The notes under the pieces were generated by a model. It was not told the origin of the DNA. It was given only the letters and a program-made list of their open reading frames with translations, and did not search any database. A stretch of DNA of 64,000 nt from Bacteroidaceae bacterium (GTDB taxonomy: Bacteria > Bacteroidota > Bacteroidia > Bacteroidales > Bacteroidaceae). The stretch covers positions 1 to 64,000 of the forward strand of contig JAKSIQ010000004.1 in the NCBI GenBank assembly GCA_024398755.1, given 5' to 3'. Positions within the stretch are counted from its first letter, which is position 1. Each line of letters starts with the position of its first letter. Of this stretch, positions 43,138 to 50,839 are shown one piece after another. The position numbers and the translations under genes are program-made.

Positions 43138-44547
43138 ATGAAAAGGACAGTCATGCTTATTGCCGCCTTGGTGCTGCTCAACGTCAGCACATGGGCCTCA
43201 AGAAAAGACATTATCAAAAAGGAGAAGGGATTGATTACCTTCACCGTTGACCGTGACCTGCCGGAGCCGAATGGGGCTATGGATAAGATGACCAATGCAT
43301 CGGCCATCATTTCCAGAATACTCAATGATGACGACAACTATCTGGTCGGACACCGGTTTGTAGCTTCAAGCTTCAGCGGCGAACAGTTGGGAAACTATGG
43401 ACGCAATCCTTTCTTCAAGGGCATGATTGATGCTTTTGCAGACCACAGGCCCGTGGTGCTCAGTCCCGATGTGATATGGCAGCTCATATGCCAGGGCTTT
43501 GCCAATCATGTGAACCGCAACCCTGAAGAGATGCGTCACCTGTTCGTGGATCATGAGGGAAAAATAGACCTTGTGGTGGAATCTGGTGAGGAACTCTATA
43601 CAGGCAATCCCGACTGGCATGGAATAGTCAGTGAGTTTGCGAACCAGATTTCGCAGAATACCAAGGATGGTGTGGCCGAACTGATGGCACAGCCTTTCTC
43701 AACGACCGGACCTGACGAGCTGATGGCTTCGCAGGTTGTCCTGATGAAAACGGTCGAGTCATATTTCGAGTACATTGTAATATATATTTCATGCGGTATT
43801 CCAAGCATTACCCTGACAGGAACTCCACAGGACTGGCAGTCCATACTTGACCGCACACACCAGCTTGAGAAATACGGTCTGGGATGGTGGGTCGATGAAC
43901 TGGACCCCATCCTGAAGGAATTTGTCAAGGCTTCAAAGGGAAAGCCCAATGCCGATTTCTGGAAAAGCATAGTAAAGAAATACCGTCCGGGCGAAATGCG
44001 CGGTGCAGGATGCGGTTTTGACGAATCGACCGAACTTGACGGATGGTTCCTCAAGTTTTTCCCGTATGACAGGAACGGACGTCTGCCTGAGAAGGTCAGA
44101 ATGACACATGACATGCTGCCTGAACAGGTATCGGTCAATTTCAAATATATAATCCTGAACGATTTCACCGGTGAAATCGAGAGCATCACCGAAATGGAAA
44201 TGCGTGCCGGAATCATGGGAATGGAGTTCGATACCGAGACATGGACCTCAACCCCGAAGATAGGCTGGTTTGTCAGGGAAAGCAAGACTGAAGCCGATCT
44301 GCTGGATGAAATCTATGATAAGGACAGAACAGGTGAACTGGAACTGCGGATTGACCGTGTCCCTGACATATTCCAGAAGGCCGGACATATAAATCAACTT
44401 CATCTGCATTTCACAGGCAAGGTGGACCTGCCGCAGTGGCTTGAAAGCAAGGAGATTGACAGACTGATCATTGACGGCAATATGACCCCTGAAGAAATGG
44501 ATTCGATAAAGGCACGTTTTCCTAATGTAAGTCTAAACCGATGGTAA
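43138..44547 (+). CDS. Secreted DUF4419 protein, first copy
   Basis: The protein has 469 residues from ATG 43138. A signal peptide (MKRTVMLIAALVLLNVSTWA) leads to a DUF4419 domain covering most of the chain: NPFFKGMIDAFADHRPVVLSPDVIWQLICQGF, NRNPEEMRHLFVDHEGK, DGVAELMAQPFSTTGPDELMASQVVLMKTVESYFEY, TLTGTPQDWQSILDRTHQLEKYGL and ELDGWFLKFFPYDRNGR. The region after about residue 350 adds a short beta/alpha tail ending in MTPEEMDSIKARFPNV. DUF4419 has no known activity. The gene is first in a three-gene unit; its stop overlaps the next start by 7 bases. The third gene is a clear paralogue. Confidence 0.88.
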   Translation: MKRTVMLIAALVLLNVSTWASRKDIIKKEKGLITFTVDRDLPEPNGAMDKMTNASAIISRILNDDDNYLVGHRFVASSFSGEQLGNYGRNPFFKGMIDAFADHRPVVLSPDVIWQLICQGFANHVNRNPEEMRHLFVDHEGKIDLVVESGEELYTGNPDWHGIVSEFANQISQNTKDGVAELMAQPFSTTGPDELMASQVVLMKTVESYFEYIVIYISCGIPSITLTGTPQDWQSILDRTHQLEKYGLGWWVDELDPILKEFVKASKGKPNADFWKSIVKKYRPGEMRGAGCGFDESTELDGWFLKFFPYDRNGRLPEKVRMTHDMLPEQVSVNFKYIILNDFTGEIESITEMEMRAGIMGMEFDTETWTSTPKIGWFVRESKTEADLLDEIYDKDRTGELELRIDRVPDIFQKAGHINQLHLHFTGKVDLPQWLESKEIDRLIIDGNMTPEEMDSIKARFPNVSLNRW

Positions 44548-47477
44548 AGAAGTTAGCAATGAGTCTGTGCCTGCTGGGAGCAGTCGTAGCCGGTGCCCAG
44601 AGCACCAGTTACATTGATTTGGGGCTGAGCGTCCTGTGGTCCACAGAGAACAGCGGAATAAGTGATGAACGTCCTGTCGGCGAATACCTGACCTGGATTG
44701 ATGCCGCCAGACGCTACACAGCCGATAATGCAGAAGGCCGTCTTGCCACAAAAACTGAATGGGACGAGCTGCTTGATCTCTGTTCATGGAAATGGACAAG
44801 CGTTGACGGGAATCAGGGCTATCTGGTTACCAGCAAGGTCAAGGGATTCACAGACCGCAGCATTTTTCTGCCTGCAGCCGGCTGGCTTCAGGACGGAAGA
44901 CTTGAACAGGTGTCAACATACGCTTCATACTGGTCTGCAACGGAAGGTGTACAGCCGGGCAATTCCGCAGCCTACGGATTCAATTTCCAGCGCGGCCATA
45001 CGGAATGGCATAGCGAGAACCGTTATTCCGAGCAGTCGGTGCGTCTGGTCAGACCGCTGGATGACAATCAGATAAAGAGAATCTCCTTTGAACGGAACAG
45101 GCTTGTCATGAGGCAGGGTACTTCGGAACGTATTGCAGTCAGCATGTCACGCGGAGAACGTAATGTGAACAGCGCGTGCGCATGGACTTCATCGGACAAT
45201 GATGTGGTCAGTGTGAGTGCCGATGGTCTGATTGTGGCCCATAATCCGGGAAACTGCACCATTACCGCTACCGCCTACGGAAACAGCGCCGCATGCCGTG
45301 TGACGGTTACCGCCGATGAGTATGATTACGTTGACCTGGGTCTTTCCGTGCTCTGGGCCACACGCAACCTTGGCGCCAGGGATTCATCGGACTATGGCAA
45401 TTACTATGCATGGGCCGAGGTCGAACCTAAGGATTTCTTCTCATGGGGCAACTACCGCTATTGCAGCTTTGCCGGCCAGCCGAACGGGTTGGACAAGTAT
45501 GTAATGGACGGGATGGCACATCAGTACCTGCCGGCTGACAATCTGAGCCGTATTCTTCCCGAGGACGATGCGGCCACACTTCTTCTTGGCAGTGACTGGC
45601 ACATTCCCACTGCGGCTGAATTTACTGAACTTGAGGATAACTGCATGATTAGGGACACCGTCACGGCCGACGGCAAGCCGGGAGCACTCATTATAAGTGA
45701 GGTTCCGGGGTATGAGGGACGCAGCATGTTCATCCCATTCGGAGGCAAATATACCGGAAATGAACCCATCGGAGTCGGCGAGGAATTCCAGCTGTGGGCG
45801 GCTGACACAGAAGGTTATAATGGCGGATACAGGTTTGCCGATATGTATAAGGCAATGGAAAGAGACCGTCATTTCCGTTATTCAGAAGACCGTTTCTTTG
45901 GAATGAACATACGTCCGGTACGCGGCATGACCGAAAAAGAGTTCTCCTCACTTGGCATTCAGGGCAGTCTGACAGATATGTCGTATGGCGAGGTAAGGCA
46001 GGTGGCTCTGCAGATGGAACCGTCCGGGCGTCCTATCCTGTCTGACAACATTGTCTGGAGTGCATCGGACGAATCAATGGTTCGTGCCATGCCCGATGGA
46101 ACAGTAATAGCGCTTGCTACGGGTGAATGTACTCTGACGGCACAGTATCAGGGAAAGAGCATAACTGTTCCGGTTTCAGTGACCATGCCTGCACCAGAGC
46201 CGGTCGATCTGGGCCTCAGCGTCAAATGGGCATCGGCAAACCTGGGCGCGGCAAAGCCCGAGGACGATGGAGGACTGTTCGCATGGGGTGAAACATCGGT
46301 CAAATGCAGACCGTACTCAAGAGAGAACTACAAGTTCCTGCCATCATCAGGCAGCGGTTCATTCACAAAATATGATTTCGGAGAGAGGTACGGAAATAAT
46401 GGGCATCTGGACTTCAAGGAACAGCTTGATCCGGAAGACGATGCTGCCCATGTGCTGCTGGGCGGACAATGGAGAATGCCCACGGCAGCTGAATGTGATG
46501 AACTGCTGAGGAACTGCACCTGGACCAGGATTGATGAAGAGAACCGGAAGGGGTGGCTTGTGAGCAGTAATGTTCCCGGATATGAAGGGAATGCCATATA
46601 TCTGCCTTATACAGATGTTGCAGACAATTTCATGGAGCCGGTAAATTTCAGACAGGGAATTGTCCGTGACCATTTCATATACAGGTCTTCAACAATGAAT
46701 GTGTCTATGGGTATTGGCACAAGCAGGAACTGGAACAGATTTGATGGACAGGCCATACGTCCGGTTCAGGAACTGCCAGATGAAGACCGTAAGGCCCGGC
46801 AGGCTGAAATCCTGCAGAGAAACAGCAGGCCGGCAGCCGGGAATGTCCGGCATGATTATGTCGATCTGGGTCTGAGCGTCAAGTGGGCCACCATGAACGT
46901 GGGTGCAAACAGACCTGAAGAGAGAGGTGACGGTTTTGCATGGGGAGAAACGTCCACCAAGCCCTACTATTCCAGTTATAACTACTTTCTGGCATCATTC
47001 CATGAGGATCTTGGCTATTGGAATTATGATAATGCTCCGGATCGCGTACTTGAACCGGACCAGGATGTTGCACACGTGAACTGGGGCGGTGACTGGCGGC
47101 TTCCTACAAAGTATGAATACCTTGAACTGGTAAATGAATGCGAGTGGACTGATACGCTCCAAAATGGTGTAAGGGGATTCCTTGTGACAAGCAAGGTGGC
47201 CGGATATGAAGGCAACAGCATTTTCCTGCCGTTCAGTCAGTCCGTATTCTCAGACGGTTCCGAATTTTCAAGCTATGATGATGAAGTATTCTATATGTCA
47301 TCCAGTTCAAGTTCACGAACGTTTGCAGATGGACAAGCAGAAGCTGTTGTGTTGTTCCTTTCCCATTATGTTGTCGGCGCTTCCGAAGAATTTGGAAGCG
47401 ACTTTGTTGAAATGAGCAAGATTCACATATCGCAACGACTGCCTTACAAGGAATTCCTGGTAAGGCCGGTCAGGTGA
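44541..47477 (+). CDS. Large secreted repeat protein: four FISUMP-like units and two BIG2 domains
   Basis: The protein has 978 residues with a signal peptide (MVKKLAMSLCLLGAVVAGAQ). The order is FISUMP-like unit 1 (about 24-175), Ig-like BIG2 (about 180-258) and unit 2 (about 261-468). A second BIG2 follows (about 470-552), then unit 3 (about 553-752) and unit 4 (about 771-978). Each unit begins YVDLGLSVKWAT-N-GA, then AWGE-type, WR(M/L)PTKxEWxEL, an NCxW segment, GYLVTSKVxGYEGxSIFLP, and ends in (V)RLVRPV or similar. The BIG2 copies have WTSSDNDVVSVSADGLIVAHNPGNCTITA and the matching WSASDESMVRAMPDG. Such FISUMP-like units are seen in many Bacteroidota surface proteins; ligands are unknown. 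Both neighbours are DUF4419 paralogues. Confidence 0.85.
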   Translation: MVKKLAMSLCLLGAVVAGAQSTSYIDLGLSVLWSTENSGISDERPVGEYLTWIDAARRYTADNAEGRLATKTEWDELLDLCSWKWTSVDGNQGYLVTSKVKGFTDRSIFLPAAGWLQDGRLEQVSTYASYWSATEGVQPGNSAAYGFNFQRGHTEWHSENRYSEQSVRLVRPLDDNQIKRISFERNRLVMRQGTSERIAVSMSRGERNVNSACAWTSSDNDVVSVSADGLIVAHNPGNCTITATAYGNSAACRVTVTADEYDYVDLGLSVLWATRNLGARDSSDYGNYYAWAEVEPKDFFSWGNYRYCSFAGQPNGLDKYVMDGMAHQYLPADNLSRILPEDDAATLLLGSDWHIPTAAEFTELEDNCMIRDTVTADGKPGALIISEVPGYEGRSMFIPFGGKYTGNEPIGVGEEFQLWAADTEGYNGGYRFADMYKAMERDRHFRYSEDRFFGMNIRPVRGMTEKEFSSLGIQGSLTDMSYGEVRQVALQMEPSGRPILSDNIVWSASDESMVRAMPDGTVIALATGECTLTAQYQGKSITVPVSVTMPAPEPVDLGLSVKWASANLGAAKPEDDGGLFAWGETSVKCRPYSRENYKFLPSSGSGSFTKYDFGERYGNNGHLDFKEQLDPEDDAAHVLLGGQWRMPTAAECDELLRNCTWTRIDEENRKGWLVSSNVPGYEGNAIYLPYTDVADNFMEPVNFRQGIVRDHFIYRSSTMNVSMGIGTSRNWNRFDGQAIRPVQELPDEDRKARQAEILQRNSRPAAGNVRHDYVDLGLSVKWATMNVGANRPEERGDGFAWGETSTKPYYSSYNYFLASFHEDLGYWNYDNAPDRVLEPDQDVAHVNWGGDWRLPTKYEYLELVNECEWTDTLQNGVRGFLVTSKVAGYEGNSIFLPFSQSVFSDGSEFSSYDDEVFYMSSSSSSRTFADGQAEAVVLFLSHYVVGASEEFGSDFVEMSKIHISQRLPYKEFLVRPVR

Positions 47478-47485
47478 ATATCGTT

Positions 47486-48865
47486 ATGAAAAAAACGGCA
47501 TTCATGCTTGCGGTATTGGCCCTGACATGTACGGGTGTTTCGGCCTCGATAACCTTCAAGGTTGACCGCCATCTTCCCAGGCCGACGCGCGTGAAGAAGG
47601 ATGATCTGTTCACTCCCGAATATATTATCAACGGTATATTGGGAAATGAAGTTCCTGCTGACAAGCGCAGAGTTCTGGCGTCAGGTTTGCACGATGGGGA
47701 ATTCGGCGGCTACGGACGGAATCCTTTCTTTAAAGGAATGATAGACGCGTTTGCAAATCACAGAGCCGTGGTGCTCAGCCCGGATGTAATCTGGCAGCTC
47801 ATCTGTCAGGGCTTTGCTTGCCATATAAACAGGAATCCCGAGGAGATGCGTCACCTTTTCGTTGACCATGACGGAAAGATTGACCTGCTGGTGGAAAGTC
47901 CGGAGGATCTGTTTTCCGGCAAGGCAGACTGGTATGGAATTGTCGGCGATTTTGCAACTCTGATATCGGAGAATACCAAAGACGGCGTTGCAGAACTCAT
48001 GGCACAGCCGTTCAGCACGACCGGGCCCGATGAACTCATGGCGTCACAGGTTGTCCTGATGAAGTCAATGGAGTCATATTTCCAGTACATTGCACATTAT
48101 TATGGATGCGGAATTCCATACGTGACTCTGACCGGTACGCCTCAGGACTGGCAGTCCATACTTGACCGCACACGGCAGCTGGAAAAGTACGGCCTGGAAT
48201 GGTGGGTCGAAGAACTGGAGCCCATTCTGGAGGAATTCGTAAAGGCGTCGGAGGGCCAGCCCGATACTGATTTCTGGAAAAGCATTGTCATGGAGCACCA
48301 TCCGCGCGAGTTGCGCGGGCCCGGTTGCTTCATTGACATATCAACCGAACTTGACGGCTGGTTCCTGAAATTCTTCCCGTATGACAAGAACGGCCGTTTG
48401 CCGTCAAAGGTCAGAATGACCCATGACATGCTGCCCGAACAGGTGGCCGTGGAATTCAAGTACTCGGTTACCGATTCCGTGTCGGGAGAGGTGCTGAGCA
48501 CGACTGTCATGGAACTGCGTGCCGGCATTATGGGTATGACATTCGAAAAGAAGTGGACTGCCGTCCCCAAGGTAGGCTGGTTTGTCAGGGTAAAGGAGAC
48601 CGAAGACGAAATACTTGAGGAAATGTACAGCCGCGACGCCGACGGATGGAACGGTCTGGAACTTAGAATAGACCGTGTCCCGGAGGTGCTGAAAAAGATT
48701 TCACACCTTGAGTCGCTTACACTTGAATTCACAGGCAAGGTGGAACTTCCCGAATGGATGGAGGGCCTGGACATTGACAAGCTGACCGTCAGAGGTGAGA
48801 TGACTCCCGAAGAAGAAGCCTCACTGAAAGAACGTTTCCCCAACTTGCAGCCAAAACGACCTTGA
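47486..48865 (+). CDS. Secreted DUF4419 protein, second copy
   Basis: The protein has 459 residues from ATG 47486; a GTG at 47474 that overlaps the upstream stop is also possible. It has a signal peptide (MKKTAFMLAVLALTCTGVSA). It shares the same blocks as the first copy, nearly word for word in places: YGRNPFFKGMIDAFANHRAVVLSPDVIWQLICQGF, DGVAELMAQPFSTTGPDELMASQVVLMKSMESYF, LTGTPQDWQSILDRTRQLEKYGL and ELDGWFLKFFPYDKNGRLPSKVRMTHDMLPEQ. Variable blocks lie at the N-terminus and in the region after GPGCFID. The tail MTPEEEASLKERFPNL is also shared. The pair arose by duplication, and the two copies now flank the repeat protein. Confidence 0.88.
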   Translation: MKKTAFMLAVLALTCTGVSASITFKVDRHLPRPTRVKKDDLFTPEYIINGILGNEVPADKRRVLASGLHDGEFGGYGRNPFFKGMIDAFANHRAVVLSPDVIWQLICQGFACHINRNPEEMRHLFVDHDGKIDLLVESPEDLFSGKADWYGIVGDFATLISENTKDGVAELMAQPFSTTGPDELMASQVVLMKSMESYFQYIAHYYGCGIPYVTLTGTPQDWQSILDRTRQLEKYGLEWWVEELEPILEEFVKASEGQPDTDFWKSIVMEHHPRELRGPGCFIDISTELDGWFLKFFPYDKNGRLPSKVRMTHDMLPEQVAVEFKYSVTDSVSGEVLSTTVMELRAGIMGMTFEKKWTAVPKVGWFVRVKETEDEILEEMYSRDADGWNGLELRIDRVPEVLKKISHLESLTLEFTGKVELPEWMEGLDIDKLTVRGEMTPEEEASLKERFPNLQPKRP

Positions 48866-48923
48866 GTGCCGGAGTTTGTTTGAGAGTGTCTGCCCTTGTT
48901 TTCGCAATGTTTTCGCAGGCAAT

Positions 48924-48955
48924 AAAAAAACACTTGCGGAAGTCCGTAAGTGTTT
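48924..48955 (-). terminator. Terminator of tRNA-Met
   Basis: A 12-bp stem (one G-U) pairs 48928-48939 with 48944-48955 and has an AAGT loop. On the minus strand it is followed by a run of seven T. It lies 10 bases after the tRNA. Confidence 0.9.
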
Positions 48956-48965
48956 GATTTTCAGG

Positions 48966-49039
48966 TAGCGGGACCCGGGATTGAACCGGGGACCTCATGA
49001 TTATGAATCATGCGCTCTAACCAGCTGAGCTATCCCGCC
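48966..49039 (-). tRNA. tRNA-Met (CAU anticodon)
   Basis: The 74-base cloverleaf on the minus strand starts GGCGGGATAGCTCAG and ends GGGTCCCGCTA. The acceptor stem is seven pairs, with a G-U at the first. The anticodon loop is TTCATAA between ATGAT/ATCAT-type arms, and the T arm contains GGTTCAATCC. The 3' CCA is not encoded (CCT follows). The overall sequence resembles elongator Met tRNA; tRNA-Ile with lysidine (also CAU) is less likely. It has its own promoter and terminator. Confidence 0.92.
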
Positions 49040-49070
49040 ATCAGGCTTGTGTGCTTGCCTTAAGCGGGTG

Positions 49071-49101
49071 CAAATGTAGTACATCTTTTTGGAATCCCAA
49101 A
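49071..49101 (-). promoter_or_regulatory. Promoter of tRNA-Met
   Basis: On the minus strand, -33 TTTG (49098-49101), a 19-bp spacer and -7 TACATTTG (49071-49078). Confidence 0.85.
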
Positions 49102-49129
49102 CAATTCCGGAATAATTTCTTGCAGGCTG

Positions 49130-50248
49130 TCACTTATTCAGTAAAGTGACAATCTGAACGGCGGCATTGTCCGATGCACCGGCAGGTCCGAGAATGCTGT
49201 GAATCCGGCTGTATCCTTCCAGCTGGGCCCTGCGCTCAGGCGTATCGGCAAGAAGCGGAACCAGCAGCCGCCGTGCAGTGCCTGCTTCCATCTGACCTGC
49301 TACAAGTTCCGGAACTACCTCGCGGCCAGCAATAAGGTTGACCAGCGATATGAACGGGATTTTCAGAACCATGGCCCGTATAATATTCACTATTCTGCCC
49401 ATGGGCATTCTGTAGCATACAAGCTGCGGGACATTGAAAAGCGCGGTCTCAAGCGTGGCTGTGCCTGATGTCACGAGCGCGGCATGTGACACTGACAAGA
49501 GCTTGTATGTGCTCTGATGCACGACTTTTACATTGGTGCCTTTTATGAAACTGTCATAATAGGACGGATCCACTCCGGGGGCTGCCGCAAGGATAATCTG
49601 GTAGCCGTCGAGACCCTGCGTCGCATCGATCATGATTGGGAGATTGCGCGAAATCTCGGTGCGGCGGCTGCCGGCCAACAAGGCGATTATCGGCTTGCCG
49701 CTATCGGCAGGCGGCTGTGCAGTGCCGTTGTTTTTCTTGAAATCATCGACTGCATCGACACACGGATTGCCTACATATCTTATGGAATAATTCCTTTTTG
49801 CGAACCATTCCTTCTCGAAAGGAAGAATGGAAAAGAGTTCGTCCACGTATTTGCGCATGGATTTGATTCTGTAACTTTTCCATGCCCAGATTTTTGGCGA
49901 TATATAGTAATAGGTGGGTATTCCCAGCCTGGTCTTGACCTGTTTCGCAATTGACAGGTTGAATCCGGGATAATCAATCAGGATAACGCAGTCCGGTTTC
50001 CATTCTGATATGTCCCTGTAACAGAATGAACGGCTGCGGAGTATGGTTCCCAGGTGTGTTATGACCGGCCACCATCCCATATATGCCAGCTCACGGTAGT
50101 GCCTGACAAGTTCGCCGCCGGCTTGTCGCATCAGGTCGCCACCAAAACAGCGGAACTGTGCGTCGCTGTCGGCCCTGGCTATGGATTTTATCAGATTTGA
50201 ACCATGCAGATCGCCGGAAGCTTCACCTGCTATCAGATAATATCTCAT
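49130..50248 (-). CDS. lpxB: Lipid-A-disaccharide synthase
   Basis: The protein has 372 residues from ATG 50248 (MRYYLIAGEASGDLHGSNLI). It joins lipid X to UDP-diacylglucosamine to form the lipid A disaccharide. Family marks are GEASGDLHG, MGWWPVITHLG, DYPGFNLSIAK, YYISPKIWAWKSYRIKSMRKYVDELFSILPFE and the later YVGNPCVD plus LLAGSRRTEISRNLP. The reading from 50377 would start upstream of its own -7 box (50271-50278) and lacks similarity. It is a single gene on the minus strand between the tRNA and a divergent plus-strand gene. Confidence 0.95.
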   Translation of the reverse strand: MRYYLIAGEASGDLHGSNLIKSIARADSDAQFRCFGGDLMRQAGGELVRHYRELAYMGWWPVITHLGTILRSRSFCYRDISEWKPDCVILIDYPGFNLSIAKQVKTRLGIPTYYYISPKIWAWKSYRIKSMRKYVDELFSILPFEKEWFAKRNYSIRYVGNPCVDAVDDFKKNNGTAQPPADSGKPIIALLAGSRRTEISRNLPIMIDATQGLDGYQIILAAAPGVDPSYYDSFIKGTNVKVVHQSTYKLLSVSHAALVTSGTATLETALFNVPQLVCYRMPMGRIVNIIRAMVLKIPFISLVNLIAGREVVPELVAGQMEAGTARRLLVPLLADTPERRAQLEGYSRIHSILGPAGASDNAAVQIVTLLNK

Positions 50249-50270
50249 AATTATTCCAAAATCTTGCATG

Positions 50271-50278
50271 CAAAAGTA
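50271..50278 (-). promoter_or_regulatory. -7 box of lpxB
   Basis: TACTTTTG on the minus strand, 22 bases upstream of the lpxB start, fits TAnnTTTG; no -33 TTTG is clear. Confidence 0.5.
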
Positions 50279-50300
50279 GCCATTTTTTTTGCTCGCTTTA

Positions 50301-50332
50301 TTTGGAATTACAGTGAATTTAATATTTCTTTG
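50301..50332 (+). promoter_or_regulatory. Promoter of the START-like gene
   Basis: -33 TTTG (50301-50304), a 20-bp spacer and a weak -7 TTTCTTTG (50325-50332). Confidence 0.6.
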
Positions 50333-50350
50333 CATTAGACCGTAAACAAA

Positions 50351-50758
50351 ATGACTATGGCAACAGACAAACAGCACAATTCAAAGCAAAAGGTCGTAAT
50401 GGAGTATGAATTGAGTTCGCAGTCCATTCCCATGATATGGGAAGCCATTGCTACTGCTCCGGGCCTGGCTTCCTGGTTTGCCGATCAGGTCAGTTCGGAA
50501 GGGAAACAATTCTGTTTTACGTGGGGAAAGAATGAGCAGCGTCAGGCGGAACTCATCAATTGCCGCCAGTCGACTTATGTCCGATTCCACTGGACGGATG
50601 AAGAGCCAGGTACATTTTTTGAAATCAGAATCACCAAGAATGAGCTTACTCAGAAATGCGTACTTGTGATTACTGATTTTGCAGAAAAGGATTATCCTGA
50701 TGAGGCAAGAAGCTTGTGGGATAGTTCAATCGAAACACTGCGCCGTTGCGGCCTGTAA
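50351..50758 (+). CDS. START-like (SRPBCC fold) domain protein
   Basis: The protein has 135 residues. The pattern KVVMEYELSSQSIPMIWEAIATAPGLASWFADQV...FCFTWGKNEQRQAELINC...VRFHWTD...FFEIRITKNELTQKCVLVITDFAE..DEARSLWDSSIETLRR is the AHSA1/START helix-grip fold. It is found widely in Bacteroidota and often lies close to lipid genes. Ligand unknown. The ATG at 50351 is used; a second ATG two codons later is possible. The gene is followed by the permease gene, which has its own promoter. Confidence 0.85.
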   Translation: MTMATDKQHNSKQKVVMEYELSSQSIPMIWEAIATAPGLASWFADQVSSEGKQFCFTWGKNEQRQAELINCRQSTYVRFHWTDEEPGTFFEIRITKNELTQKCVLVITDFAEKDYPDEARSLWDSSIETLRRCGL

Positions 50759-50779
50759 GCCCAAATCCTGCCGGTAATT

Positions 50780-50811
50780 TTTGCAGAAGTCTTCAATTTG
50801 CAGTATTTTTG
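50780..50811 (+). promoter_or_regulatory. Promoter of the LptF/G-type gene
   Basis: -33 TTTG (50780-50783), a 20-bp spacer and -7 TATTTTTG (50804-50811). The message should begin near 50817. This rules out the in-frame start at 50798 and disfavours 50822. Confidence 0.85.
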
Positions 50812-50839
50812 CAGGTTGGAAATGACTGTACTGCAAAAA

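Noticed and set aside
43596..44285. A 229-codon antisense frame in the first DUF4419 gene
   Set aside because: It resembles the antisense frame of the second copy only because the sense strands are paralogous; it has no start signals.
48142..48933. A 263-codon antisense frame in the second DUF4419 gene
   Set aside because: Same reason; it also runs through the tRNA terminator.
48966..49039. Considered tRNA-Ile (lysidine CAU) instead of tRNA-Met
   Set aside because: Acceptor and anticodon-stem sequences look like elongator Met; the modification cannot be seen, so a small doubt remains.
50798..50839. Upstream start for the LptF/G-type gene
   Set aside because: It overlaps the -7 box of its own promoter; transcription begins after it.
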